This document shows positions 51,864-61,059 of a DNA stretch of 64,000 nt, one piece after another. The position numbers and the translations under genes were made by a program. Numbering within the stretch: the first letter of the stretch is position 1; the number at the start of each line of letters is the position of its first letter. This DNA is from Scybalousia_A sp963540815 (GTDB taxonomy: Bacteria > Bacteroidota > Bacteroidia > Bacteroidales > P3), in contig CAUTQY010000001.1 of the NCBI GenBank assembly GCA_963540815.1, positions 1 through 64,000 on the forward strand. The letters run 5' to 3'. Under the pieces are notes generated by a model. It saw nothing but the letters and a program-made list of their open reading frames with translations. It did not search any database and was not told where the DNA came from.

Positions 51864-54800
51864 TTAATTAAAAGTAACCTCTAAGTTCAATCCACGCAAC
51901 TCGTGCATCAATACGTTAAATGATTCCGGTATTCCCGGTGTTGGCATATTATCACCTTTTACTATGGCTTCATAGGCCTTTGCTCTACCATTTACATCGT
52001 CAGACTTCACCGTAAGCATTTCTTGCAAGACATGTGAAGCTCCGTATGCTTCCAAAGCCCAAACCTCCATTTCTCCAAAACGCTGACCGCCAAATTGGGC
52101 CTTACCCCCAAGCGGTTGTTGAGTAATTAAAGAATAAGGTCCTATACTACGAGCATGCATTTTATCGTCTATCATATGATGTAGTTTCAACATATATACG
52201 TAGCCTACCGTTGCAGGTTGGTCAAATCTTTCGCCCGTTTCTCCGTCATAAAGATAACATTTACCATTCTCAGGCAAACCGGCTTTACGCATATAAGCAT
52301 TAACATCATCCAAAGAGGCACCGTCAAATATAGGAGTTTCAAATCTAAGACCCAATTCATGTCCTGCCCAACCTAAAACAGTTTCAAATATCTGACCGAG
52401 ATTCATACGAGAAGGTACACCCAACGGATTTAAGACTATGTCTACGGGCTTACCGTTTTCCAAAAACGGCATATCTTCTTCTCTTACTATTTTAGCAACA
52501 ATACCTTTGTTTCCGTGCCTACCGGACATTTTATCCCCAACCTTTAATTTGCGTTTTTTTGCCAAATATATTTTTGCCATTTGATTTATACCGGTTGGAA
52601 GGTCGTCTCCTATCGTTTGAGCAAATTTTTCTCTCTCCAATCTACCTCGCAAATCTCTCATTAGAACACTATAATTGTTCAACAAACATTTAACCAAATC
52701 ATTAGCTTTTTCATCTGTTGTCCAACAATTATAACTTACCGTAGAATAATCTATATTCATTAAGAGTTTTTGAGTAAATTTGGCTTTCGAAGGAATTATT
52801 TCCTCATTGTATACCGAATACACTCCTTTTGAAACCTTGCCCGTCAAGATGATGAACAATTTATCCACAAGTTTATCTCTCAAAGCAGACATTTGTTTAT
52901 CAAAATCTTCGGTGAGTCTTTTTATTATGTCCTTATTTTTCGCTCTTGATTCTCTGTCCTTTTTGAAACGAGAAAACAATTGTTTGTTAATAACAACACC
53001 CGAAACCGAAGGCGGAACTTTAAGCGAAGCATCTTTAACATCGCCTGCCTTATCTCCAAAAATGGCACTAAGTAATTTTTCCTCAGGTGTAGGGTCGGAT
53101 TCTCCCTTTGGTGTTATTTTACCAACCAAAATATCACCTTCCTTAACAGTTGCACCTATTCTTATCATACCATTTTCGTCCAAATCCTTAGTTGCCTCCA
53201 AACTAACGTTCGGAATATCTTTGGTTAACTCCTCGTCTCCTCGTTTGGTTTCCCTTACCTCTGTGATAAATTCTTCTACATGCACCGAGGTAAACCAATC
53301 CTCTTTAACAACTTTCTCCGAAATCACTATGGCGTCCTCGTAGTTATATCCTTTCCAAGGCATAAAAGCAACATGAAGATTTCTTCCCAAAGATAGCACC
53401 CCACCCTTAGTAGCATAACCCTCACAAAGAATCTGTCCTTTCACAACCTTATCTCCCTTGCGTACTATGGGACGTAAGTTTATGGAACCTCCGTCATTGG
53501 TTTTTTGGAACTTGGTTAGTTGATATGTTTTTCTATCATCCTCGAAACTAACCAAACGTTCTTGTTCCTCCCTATCGTAAATAATGGAAATTTCCCTTGC
53601 ATCTACAAAATCTACAATACCATTTTCTTCTGCCGTAATAAGCACGCGAGAATCTCTTGCAACATAGGGTTCTATACCCGTACCAACCAAAGGTATTTCA
53701 GGATTCAATAAAGGAACGGCTTGCCTCATCATATTGGAGCCCATCAAAGCTCTATTTGCATCGTCGTGTTCCAAAAAAGGTATTAACGAAGCGGCTATGG
53801 AGGCTATTTGGTTAGGTGCAACATCCATCAAATCCACCTGGTTGGGACTGACAATAGGAAAATCCGCCTGTTTTCTAGCCTTTACCTTTTCATTCAATAT
53901 ATTACCCGAAGCATCCACTTTTGTGGTTGCCTGTGCAACTATTTTATTTTCTTCCTCCTCGGCGGTAAGATATAGAGGCGATTGATTATACGAAACCTTA
54001 CCCTTATTCACCTTATAGTAAGGTGTCTCTATAAAACCTAAGTCATCTATTTTTGCAAATACACTCAAAGAAGAAATCAAACCTATGTTCGGCCCTTCCG
54101 GCGTTTCAATGGTACAAAGACGACCGTAATGGGTATAGTGAACGTCTCTTACCTCAAAACCGGCTCTCTCTCTTGAAAGACCGCCAGGTCCCAGAGCGGA
54201 AATTCTTCTTTTGTGAGTTATCTCAGTTAACGGATTGGTTTGGTCCATAAACTGAGAAAGCTGATTTGTCCCAAAGAAAGAATTTATAACCGAAGACAAA
54301 GTTTTTGCGTTTATCAAATCCGTAGGAGAAAAAACTTCATTGTCCCTAACGTTCATTCTCTCTTTGATAGTTCTTGCCATACGAGCAAGTCCGACATTAA
54401 ACTGAGAGTACAACTGCTCACCAACAGTACGGACCCTACGATTGCTCAAGTGGTCTATATCATCCACATCAGCCTTGGAATTTATAAGCTCTATCAAATA
54501 CTTTATAATGGAAATTATATCCTCTTTGGTTAGAACTTTTATACTTGGGTCTACTTTTAGGTCTAACTTTTTATTTATTCTATAGCGACCCACATCTCCC
54601 AAATCATATCTCTTGTCCGAGAAAAATAATTTTTCTATAATACCTCTTGCCGTTTCTTCATCCGGCGGCTCGGCACTTCTCAATTGCCTGTAAATATACT
54701 CCACAGCTTCCTTGGCATTATTAGCTGTATCTTTTTGTAGGGTATTAAATATTATGGAAAAATCGGCAGAAGAAATATCATCCCTATGTACGAGTACGGA

Positions 54801-55670
54801 CTTAATACCTGCATCTAAGATTTTATTTGCATCTTCTTCTTCCAATATTTTTTCTCTATCTATTATAACTTCCGTCCTTTCAATAGAAACGACTTCACCT
54901 ATATCCTCATCCACAAAATCCTCTATCCATGTGCGCACAACTCTTGCCGCCAAGCGTTTACCTATGTATTTTTTAACGCTTGATTTGGTTATTTTTACCT
55001 CTTGAGCAAGGTTGAATATCTCTAAAATATCTTTATCCGTTTCGTAGCCTATGGCTCTTAACAATGTTGTTATAGGAAGTTTTTTCTTCCTATCTATATA
55101 GGCGTACATCACGTTGTTGATATCGGTAGTAAACTCCATCCACGAACCTCTGAACGGAATTATTCTTGCCGAATATAGTTGCATACCGTTAGCATGCATA
55201 TTTGTGCCGAAGAACACGCCAGGAGAACGGTGTAGTTGAGAAACCACCACTCTTTCCGCTCCGTTTATAACAAAAGTACCCTTTGGTGTCATGTACGGTA
55301 TCATACCGAGGTATACATCCTGTATGATAGTCTCAAAATCTTCATGGTCTTCATCGGTACAATACAATTTCAATTTTGCTTTAAGCGGTACCGAAAAGGT
55401 AAGACCTCTCTCTATACATTCTTGTATGGAATATCGCGGAGAATCTATAAAGTAGTCTAAGAATTCCAGCACAAAATTATTTCTGGAATCACTTATAGGA
55501 AAATTCTCCGAAAATACTTTATAAAGTCCTTCATTTTTTCTGTTTTCGGAATCGGTTTCCAATTGAAAAAAATCTCTGAAAGACCTAAGTTGAATATCCA
55601 GGAAGTCGGAATATTCAAATTTCTTTACAGTCGCAAAACTAACCAACTGTTGTTTATTTTTTTTGGCCAA
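51864..55670 (-). CDS. rpoB: DNA-directed RNA polymerase subunit beta
   Basis: The 1268-residue beta subunit is complete. Family landmarks are the FVINGAERVVVSQLHRSPGVFF fork and rifampicin cluster region, QFMDQTNPLTEITHKRRISALGPGGLSRERAGFEVRDVHYTHYGRLC, GNMMRQAVPLL-like MGSNMMRQAVPL, GRNLHVAFMPWKGYNYEDAIVIS, KVGDKMSGRHGNKGIVAKI, and GGKAQFGGQRFGEMEVWALEAYGA at the end. Sites of common rifampicin resistance appear in their usual susceptible-type residues (QFMDQ, HKRRISALG). It follows rplL after a 120-nt spacer containing a hairpin. Confidence 0.99.
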   Translation of the reverse strand: MAKKNKQQLVSFATVKKFEYSDFLDIQLRSFRDFFQLETDSENRKNEGLYKVFSENFPISDSRNNFVLEFLDYFIDSPRYSIQECIERGLTFSVPLKAKLKLYCTDEDHEDFETIIQDVYLGMIPYMTPKGTFVINGAERVVVSQLHRSPGVFFGTNMHANGMQLYSARIIPFRGSWMEFTTDINNVMYAYIDRKKKLPITTLLRAIGYETDKDILEIFNLAQEVKITKSSVKKYIGKRLAARVVRTWIEDFVDEDIGEVVSIERTEVIIDREKILEEEDANKILDAGIKSVLVHRDDISSADFSIIFNTLQKDTANNAKEAVEYIYRQLRSAEPPDEETARGIIEKLFFSDKRYDLGDVGRYRINKKLDLKVDPSIKVLTKEDIISIIKYLIELINSKADVDDIDHLSNRRVRTVGEQLYSQFNVGLARMARTIKERMNVRDNEVFSPTDLINAKTLSSVINSFFGTNQLSQFMDQTNPLTEITHKRRISALGPGGLSRERAGFEVRDVHYTHYGRLCTIETPEGPNIGLISSLSVFAKIDDLGFIETPYYKVNKGKVSYNQSPLYLTAEEEENKIVAQATTKVDASGNILNEKVKARKQADFPIVSPNQVDLMDVAPNQIASIAASLIPFLEHDDANRALMGSNMMRQAVPLLNPEIPLVGTGIEPYVARDSRVLITAEENGIVDFVDAREISIIYDREEQERLVSFEDDRKTYQLTKFQKTNDGGSINLRPIVRKGDKVVKGQILCEGYATKGGVLSLGRNLHVAFMPWKGYNYEDAIVISEKVVKEDWFTSVHVEEFITEVRETKRGDEELTKDIPNVSLEATKDLDENGMIRIGATVKEGDILVGKITPKGESDPTPEEKLLSAIFGDKAGDVKDASLKVPPSVSGVVINKQLFSRFKKDRESRAKNKDIIKRLTEDFDKQMSALRDKLVDKLFIILTGKVSKGVYSVYNEEIIPSKAKFTQKLLMNIDYSTVSYNCWTTDEKANDLVKCLLNNYSVLMRDLRGRLEREKFAQTIGDDLPTGINQMAKIYLAKKRKLKVGDKMSGRHGNKGIVAKIVREEDMPFLENGKPVDIVLNPLGVPSRMNLGQIFETVLGWAGHELGLRFETPIFDGASLDDVNAYMRKAGLPENGKCYLYDGETGERFDQPATVGYVYMLKLHHMIDDKMHARSIGPYSLITQQPLGGKAQFGGQRFGEMEVWALEAYGASHVLQEMLTVKSDDVNGRAKAYEAIVKGDNMPTPGIPESFNVLMHELRGLNLEVTFN

Positions 55671-55731
55671 GGTTTTAAAAATTAAAGGTTAAAAATAAGT
55701 TCAATACAAACACAAATAAAGAATAGAGACC

Positions 55732-55754
55732 TTCCCCCTTGTAACAAGGGGGAA
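55732..55754 (-). promoter_or_regulatory. Hairpin in the rplL-rpoB spacer (probable attenuator or processing site)
   Basis: TTCCCCCTTG and CAAGGGGGAA form a perfect 10-bp GC-rich stem with a 3-nt loop. On the minus strand it is followed by GGTCTC rather than a T tract, so it is not a full terminator. Many bacteria lower or process transcription between rplL and rpoB at such a site. Confidence 0.6.
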
Positions 55755-55791
55755 AATTATATTCCAATATCAATAATTGTGGTGAAACGTC

Positions 55792-56166
55792 TTATTTAAT
55801 TTCAACCTTTGCACCAGCTTCTTCCAATGATTTTTTCAAAGATTCCGCTTCATCTTTAGTTACGCCTTCTTTCAATGGCTTAGGAGCAGCGTCTACTAAT
55901 TCTTTAGCTTCTTTAAGTCCTAGGCTACAAAGGTCTTTAACCAATTTCACAACATTAAGTTTGGAAGCACCTGCCTCAGTTAAAATAACATCAAAAGATG
56001 TTTTTTCCTCTGCTGCCGCTGCTGCCGCTGCCGGACCTGCCGCAACTGCTGCTGCCGCTGCTGCCGGTTCTATACCATATTCTTCTTTTAATATATCAGC
56101 AAGTTCTTTAACTTCTTTAACCGTTAAGTTTACTAATTGTTCTGCGAATGCTTTTAGATCTGCCAT
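55792..56166 (-). CDS. rplL: 50S ribosomal protein L7/L12
   Basis: The 124-residue protein forms the ribosomal stalk that recruits translation factors. The N-terminal dimerisation part (ADLKAFAEQLVNLTVKEVKELADILKEEYGIEP) is followed by a long alanine-rich hinge. The C-terminal domain has the conserved KTSFDVILTEAGASKLNVVKLVKDLCSLGLKEAKELVDAAPKPLKEGV. The opposite strand gives an alanine-rich open frame that is only a shadow. It lies 49 nt after rplJ. Confidence 0.99.
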   Translation of the reverse strand: MADLKAFAEQLVNLTVKEVKELADILKEEYGIEPAAAAAAVAAGPAAAAAAAEEKTSFDVILTEAGASKLNVVKLVKDLCSLGLKEAKELVDAAPKPLKEGVTKDEAESLKKSLEEAGAKVEIK

Positions 56167-56215
56167 TTTATTCTATTTTTTAATGTTTTATTTACTATTT
56201 TTTAACGTGAATATT

Positions 56216-56737
56216 TTATTCACCTTTTTTCTCTAAAGTTTTAAGTACTCCACTAAGAGTATTACCGGATGATTGCAAAGCCCTTATAACATTTTGAGCA
56301 GGAGACATCAACGAAGACATAACATCAGCGATAAGCTCGTTTTTGGATTTGATTGCAACCAAATTATCCAAATTTTCGTCTCCGATATAGAACTCTTCTT
56401 CAACAAAAGCCGATTTGAGAACGGGTTTATCATTCTTTGCTCTAAATTCTTTTATAAGCTTTGCCGGTGCATTGTTAACAAATGAAAGCATGATGGAGGT
56501 TTGCCCTTTGAATGTAGGATAAATTTCAGAGTAATCTATTTCCGAATTATCCATGGCCTTTTTCAATAGGGTGTTCTTAACAACCATCAACTTAACCTCT
56601 CTTCTAAAGCACAGTCTTCTAAGATTTGCAGTATCTGCAGAGTTTAAGCCTTCCAAATCCACAACATACACGTACGGATATTTCTGCAATTGTACACCAA
56701 TACTCTCTATTAGTTTGCCTTTATCTTCTTTTCTCAT
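56216..56737 (-). CDS. rplJ: 50S ribosomal protein L10
   Basis: About 173 residues from ATG 56737, which gives the typical MRKEDKGKLIESIG opening; an in-frame start at 56779 would add 14 residues and overlap rplA. LRRLCFRREVKLMVVKNTLLKKA is the conserved rRNA-binding core, and the C-terminal helix (ALQSSGNTLSGVLKTLEKK) carries the L7/L12 dimers. It anchors the stalk and in other bacteria represses its own operon at the translational level. Confidence 0.97.
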   Translation of the reverse strand: MRKEDKGKLIESIGVQLQKYPYVYVVDLEGLNSADTANLRRLCFRREVKLMVVKNTLLKKAMDNSEIDYSEIYPTFKGQTSIMLSFVNNAPAKLIKEFRAKNDKPVLKSAFVEEEFYIGDENLDNLVAIKSKNELIADVMSSLMSPAQNVIRALQSSGNTLSGVLKTLEKKGE

Positions 56738-56756
56738 TTCTGTAACGTGTATAAAG

Positions 56757-57452
56757 TTATTTACTAATAGTTTTTGCATCTACTTTAACGCCGGGACTCA
56801 TAGTAGAGGATACCGCTACGCTTTTCATATAAGTTCCTTTGGCTGCGGAAGGTTTCAATTTTTCTATTGTATGCAACACTTCCAAAGCGTTGTCCAAAAT
56901 TTTATCTTCCGAAAAAGATACTCTGGCTACACTTGTATGAATAATACCGTATTTATCTACTTTAAAGTCTATTTTACCGGCTTTTACTTCTTGGACTGCC
57001 TTTGCTATATCCATGGTAACAGTGCCGGTTTTAGGATTGGGCATAAGACCCCTTGGTCCCAAAACCTTGCCCAACGCTCCTATTTTAGGCATTACACTTG
57101 GCATAGTTATAATAACATCGACATCCGTCCAACCGCCTTTAATCTTGGTTATATAGTCATCCAAACCAACATAATCGGCTCCGGCTTGTTTGGCCTCTTG
57201 CTCCTTATCTTCCGTACAAAGAACAAGCACTCGTTTTGTTTTTCCTGTTCCATGCGGAAGAGTAACAGTACCTCTTACCATTTGATTTGCTTTTCTTGGG
57301 TCCACTCCCAAACGAACATCCAAATCAAAAGAGGCATCAAATTTTGTATAAGTTATATCCTTTACAATCTTTATAGCCTCTGCAAGAGAGTACTCCTTTG
57401 AAGCATCATACTTCTTTAAGGCCTCTTGTTGTTTTTTCGATTTTTTTGCCAT
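56757..57452 (-). CDS. rplA: 50S ribosomal protein L1
   Basis: The 231-residue protein is complete. The two-domain L1 fold is seen from KFDASFDLDVRLGVDPRKANQMVRGTVTLPHGTGK to the signature IGALGKVLGPRGLMPNPKTGTV and the end YMKSVAVSSTMSPGVKVD. It binds 23S rRNA at the E-site stalk and moves deacylated tRNA out. It follows rplK by 42 nt. Confidence 0.99.
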   Translation of the reverse strand: MAKKSKKQQEALKKYDASKEYSLAEAIKIVKDITYTKFDASFDLDVRLGVDPRKANQMVRGTVTLPHGTGKTKRVLVLCTEDKEQEAKQAGADYVGLDDYITKIKGGWTDVDVIITMPSVMPKIGALGKVLGPRGLMPNPKTGTVTMDIAKAVQEVKAGKIDFKVDKYGIIHTSVARVSFSEDKILDNALEVLHTIEKLKPSAAKGTYMKSVAVSSTMSPGVKVDAKTISK

Positions 57453-57494
57453 TTTTTTGCAATTTTCTATTTATCAAAATTTAACTCCTAAGGT

Positions 57495-57920
57495 CTAAGC
57501 CTTAACCGTAACTCCCATACTACGAGCAGTACCGGCAACCATATTTATGGCACTCTCTATTGTAAAACAATTCAAATCTGCCATCTTTGCCTCTGCTATA
57601 GCCCTAAGCTGTTCTTGAGTAATGGAAGCCACTTTTTTTCTATTCGGTTCCCCTGAACCGCTTTGAAGCTTAGTAGCCTCTTTTATCTGAACAACAACAG
57701 GCGGAGTCTTTACTACAAAATCAAAGCTTTTATCGGCATAAACAGTTATTATAACAGGAACTATTTTGCCTGCTTGCTTTTGAGTTCTTGCGTTAAACTG
57801 TTTGCAAAACTCCATAATATTCACACCCTTAGCACCCAAAGCAGGTCCTACCGGAGGTGAAGGATTTGCCGCTCCCCCTTTGATTTGTAATTTGATTAAT
57901 CCTGCAACTTCTTTAGCCAT
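57495..57920 (-). CDS. rplK: 50S ribosomal protein L11
   Basis: About 141 residues from ATG 57920 (MAKEVAGLIKLQIKGG); a GTG two codons upstream (57926) is a less likely start. PPVGPALGAKGVNIMEFCKQFN and the C-terminal rRNA-binding ALRAIAEAKM-like segment with GTARSMGVTV fit the family. It forms the GTPase-associated centre with 23S rRNA and is needed for the RelA response in other bacteria. Confidence 0.98.
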   Translation of the reverse strand: MAKEVAGLIKLQIKGGAANPSPPVGPALGAKGVNIMEFCKQFNARTQKQAGKIVPVIITVYADKSFDFVVKTPPVVVQIKEATKLQSGSGEPNRKKVASITQEQLRAIAEAKMADLNCFTIESAINMVAGTARSMGVTVKA

Positions 57921-57974
57921 AATCACTAAAATTTGCTTTACTGTTAAATAATTATATAAACTCCGAATAAATAA

Positions 57975-58541
57975 CTATTTTTCTACTTGTACAAAAGAAA
58001 GCTCAACAGGAGTTTTCCTTCCAAAAATCTTAACAACAACCTTGAGTTTTCGTTTTTCAAGATTCAACTCTTCTATTGTTCCTTCAAAATTTTTAAAAGG
58101 TCCTTCCACTATTTTCACATTCTCTCCGAGAATAAAAGGCTCACTCAACTCTTCGCCCTTTGTCATTGCCTCATCAACCTTTCCTAACATTCTCTCAACA
58201 TCTTTTTGTTGCATAGGAATAGGCTTGCCGCCTTTTTCGGTTATAAAATCCAGCACATTAGGAATATTTCTAATGATATGTATAATCTCACCTTCTTTAT
58301 GTCCCAAAGCATCTCCCTCTAAGATGGCTTCAACAAAGATATACCCGGGAAAAAGAGTTTTTTCCTTTGAAACCTTTTTACCATTACGGACTGAGTAAAC
58401 TTTTTCGGTAGGAATCAAAACGTTAGAAACCAAATCCGACAATCCCAAACGATTTATTTCGTTATCAATATACTCTTTGGCTTTTTTTTCCTTTCCAGCT
58501 ATAGCCTTAACTACATACCATTTCTTCGTTAGTTCACTCAT
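57975..58541 (-). CDS. nusG: Transcription termination/antitermination protein NusG
   Basis: The 188-residue housekeeping NusG has the NGN domain (KKWYVVKAIAGKEKKAKEYIDNEI, TLFPGYIFVEAIL) and the KOW domain (GENVKIVEGPFKNFEGTIEELNLEKRKLKVVVKIFGRKTPVELSF). It binds RNA polymerase and links it to Rho or the ribosome. A specialised paralog lies at 2417-2977. It is placed as usual between secE and rplK. Confidence 0.98.
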   Translation of the reverse strand: MSELTKKWYVVKAIAGKEKKAKEYIDNEINRLGLSDLVSNVLIPTEKVYSVRNGKKVSKEKTLFPGYIFVEAILEGDALGHKEGEIIHIIRNIPNVLDFITEKGGKPIPMQQKDVERMLGKVDEAMTKGEELSEPFILGENVKIVEGPFKNFEGTIEELNLEKRKLKVVVKIFGRKTPVELSFVQVEK

Positions 58542-58662
58542 TGCACTTCAATAGATAATTATTTAATTCATAAAGAAATTATAACCCCGATATCTCAAAC
58601 CCTCGCGGGTATTTGGGAAGCAAGATACCAAAACTATAACTATTTTTATCGTATTCAAATAT

Positions 58663-58878
58663 TTATGCCATCATCTGATACAGATATCCCAAAAGACCTT
58701 TCCAAAACATAGTGGTATGTACACCAAAAAGAATATCCATAATGAAAACTATTAACGCTATAATCAAGGAAGCAATAAAAACAACAAATGTGCTGTTTTG
58801 CAACTCGGACATCGTAGGCCAAGAAACCTTGTGCGCCAACTCGTCATAACAACTCTTTACATAAGTTAACACTGACAT
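58663..58878 (-). CDS. secE: Preprotein translocase subunit SecE
   Basis: The 71-residue protein has the short amphipathic segment with the conserved ELAHKVSWPTMSELQNST and one transmembrane helix (FIASLIIALIVFIMDILFGV), the minimal SecE form. It clamps SecY in the translocon at the inner membrane. It lies between tRNA-Trp and nusG. Confidence 0.95.
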   Translation of the reverse strand: MSVLTYVKSCYDELAHKVSWPTMSELQNSTFVVFIASLIIALIVFIMDILFGVHTTMFWKGLLGYLYQMMA

Positions 58879-58931
58879 GATACTATAGTATTTTTATCAT
58901 CTACACAGATGAAACATTATAATCAATTACG

Positions 58932-59002
58932 CAGGGGCGGAGAGAATCGAACTCCCATCGACGGTTTTGGAGACCGCTATTCTACCATTGAACCACGCCC
59001 CT
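58932..59002 (-). tRNA. tRNA-Trp (CCA anticodon)
   Basis: The 71-nt cloverleaf has acceptor arm AGGGGCG/CGCCCCT, discriminator G, anticodon loop CTCCAAA with CCA, and TTCGATTC in the T arm. CCA is not encoded. It lies between tuf and secE, its usual place. Confidence 0.95.
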
Positions 59003-59051
59003 ATAAACAAAATAAGAGAAAGAGAAAACTCTTTCTCTTATAAATATCGTT

Positions 59052-60239
59052 TTAATCCAATATTTCTGTTACCTGACCTGCTCCAACTGTTCTACCTCCC
59101 TCACGGATAGCAAAACGAAGATTCTTGTTAAGAGCTATCTCGGAAATCAAATCAACAGTAATAGTCAAGTTATCTCCGGGCATTACCATTTCTCTACCTT
59201 CAGGAAGAGTTATTTCTCCGGTAACGTCCGTAGTTCTAAAGTAGAATTGAGGACGGTATCTGTTCTGGAATGGAGTGTGACGACCACCCTCTTCTTTCTT
59301 AAGGATATAAACCTCAGCTTGGAATTTCTTATGAGGGGTAACCGTTCCCGGTTTTGCAATAACCATACCTCTACGTATTTCGTCCTTGTCTATACCTCTA
59401 AGTAACAAACCTACGTTGTCTCCTGCTTCACCGTCATCCAACAACTTACGGAACATCTCTACTCCGGTAACTGTGGATTTAAGCTTTTCTGCTCCCATAC
59501 CTATGATATCAACAGAGTCACCAACTCTGATTATACCTGTTTCTATTCTACCCGTAGCAACAGTACCACGACCGGTAATAGAAAATACGTCCTCTATCGG
59601 CATCAAGAAATCTTTATCCTTATCTCTCAAAGGCAATGGAATCCAAGAGTCAACAGCAGCCATAAGCTCAAGGACTTTTTCCTCCCATTGTGGCTCACCG
59701 TTCAAAGCTCCCAAAGCGGAACCTCTGATAACAGGAGTGTTATCTCCGTCAAAACTATAGAAAGACAACAAGTCTCTTATTTCCATTTCCACTAGGTCTA
59801 ACAACTCAGGGTCGTCTACCAAGTCTACTTTGTTCATAAAGACAACTATACGAGGAACACCCACCTGACGTGCCAAAAGTATGTGCTCTCTTGTTTGAGG
59901 CATTGGACCATCAGTTGCGGCAACAACCAAAATTGCTCCGTCCATCTGAGCGGCACCTGTAACCATGTTCTTTACATAGTCAGCATGTCCCGGGCAATCC
60001 ACGTGCGCATAGTGACGAGTTTCCGTTTGATACTCTACGTGCGCGGTGTTAATGGTTATACCTCTCTCTTTTTCCTCAGGAGCAGAGTCTATTGAATCAA
60101 ATGATTTAACCTCAGACAAACCCCTTTCAGCCAAAACCTTAGTTATAGCAGCTGTTAAGGTGGTTTTACCATGGTCTACGTGACCGATTGTACCTATGTT
60201 AACGTGCGGTTTGGTACGCTCAAATTTTTCTTTTGCCAT
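59052..60239 (-). CDS. tuf: Translation elongation factor Tu
   Basis: The 395-residue GTPase delivers aminoacyl-tRNA to the ribosome. G motifs are GHVDHGKTTL, DCPGHADYVKNMITG-type (here NMVTGAAQMDG), NKVDLVDD and GSALGALN. Domains 2 and 3 carry GTVATGRIETG and the C-terminal AIREGGRTVGAGQVTEIL. It lies between tRNA-Thr(GGT) upstream and tRNA-Trp downstream. Only one copy is in this window. Confidence 0.99.
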   Translation of the reverse strand: MAKEKFERTKPHVNIGTIGHVDHGKTTLTAAITKVLAERGLSEVKSFDSIDSAPEEKERGITINTAHVEYQTETRHYAHVDCPGHADYVKNMVTGAAQMDGAILVVAATDGPMPQTREHILLARQVGVPRIVVFMNKVDLVDDPELLDLVEMEIRDLLSFYSFDGDNTPVIRGSALGALNGEPQWEEKVLELMAAVDSWIPLPLRDKDKDFLMPIEDVFSITGRGTVATGRIETGIIRVGDSVDIIGMGAEKLKSTVTGVEMFRKLLDDGEAGDNVGLLLRGIDKDEIRRGMVIAKPGTVTPHKKFQAEVYILKKEEGGRHTPFQNRYRPQFYFRTTDVTGEITLPEGREMVMPGDNLTITVDLISEIALNKNLRFAIREGGRTVGAGQVTEILD

Positions 60240-60290
60240 AATTACTGACCTATTTTATTTTGTTACTAATCTTTTCTTTATTACTTACAG

Positions 60291-60362
<72 letters not shown>

Positions 60363-60477
60363 ACAAACCTTGACTAAAAACTACAACAATAGGGACGAGG
60401 CAAACAGCACTCCTCCTGCAATTCATACGTTTTTCCCGTAACCCTATCCGTCCACATTGTATATACAAAAAAACCAG

Positions 60478-60550
60478 AGCGGAAAACGGGGCTCGAACCC
60501 GCCACCTATAGCTTGGAAGGCTATCGCTCTACCAAATGAGCTACTTCCGC
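60478..60550 (-). tRNA. tRNA-Gly (TCC anticodon)
   Basis: The 73-nt cloverleaf has acceptor arm GCGGAAG/TTTCCGC (one G-U), discriminator T, and anticodon stem ATAGC/GCTAT around CTTCCAA with TCC. CCA is not encoded. Confidence 0.95.
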
Positions 60551-60561
60551 AATTCAAATTG

Positions 60562-60643
60562 TGGGAAAGGGTGGACTCGAACCACCGAACTCCGGAGAGG
60601 ACAGATTTACAGTCTGTTGCAATTGCCACTATGCGACTTTCCC
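60562..60643 (-). tRNA. tRNA-Tyr (GTA anticodon)
   Basis: The 82-nt cloverleaf with a long variable arm has acceptor arm GGGAAAG/CTTTCCC, discriminator A, and anticodon loop CTGTAAA with GTA. CCA is not encoded. Confidence 0.95.
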
Positions 60644-60659
60644 AAACAACAAAAATAAG

Positions 60660-60732
60660 AGCCGATAGAGGGACTTGAACCCCCGACAGGCTGATTACAA
60701 ATCAGCTACTCTACCAACTGAGTCATATCGGC
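60660..60732 (-). tRNA. tRNA-Thr (TGT anticodon)
   Basis: The 73-nt cloverleaf has acceptor arm GCCGATA/TATCGGC, discriminator T, and anticodon stem CTGAT/ATCAG around TTGTA with TGT. It is the first gene of the tRNA-tuf transcript. Confidence 0.95.
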
Positions 60733-60805
60733 ATCCTATGCTTCTATTCTTTCTTTCAAATAGCTTAACACCTTAAAGACAAAACCTTCCCTTTAAAACA
60801 TTTTG

Positions 60806-60837
60806 CAAAGATATATCAATTACAAATATCTGCCAAA
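60806..60837 (-). promoter_or_regulatory. Promoter of the tRNA-tuf-secE-nusG block (TTTG, 20 nt, TATCTTTG)
   Basis: On the minus strand a -33 TTTG (60837-60834) is followed after 20 nt by the -7 box TATCTTTG (60813-60806), about 74 nt upstream of tRNA-Thr(TGT). With the promoter at 39341-39371 it is the best-formed in the window, fitting strong expression. Confidence 0.75.
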
Positions 60838-61059
60838 TATTTTTTATCTTTTTTTAACACCTACATGTTAATACGTTGATTTACAGAGATAAATTTTTAT
60901 ATAAAACATATATATATTACTTATTATTTGCCACCCTCATATTCATATTACACATATTTTTAACAAAGTCTCGCGAATATTAATTACACAGACTACCATA
61001 TAATGTATCCACACAATACGTAATAGCCTGTATAATAATGTTGTACCTCTGTCCTTACA

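Noticed and set aside
55961..56236. Alanine-rich plus-strand frame opposite rplL
   Set aside because: It mirrors the GC-rich alanine hinge of L7/L12 on the other strand and has no independent support.
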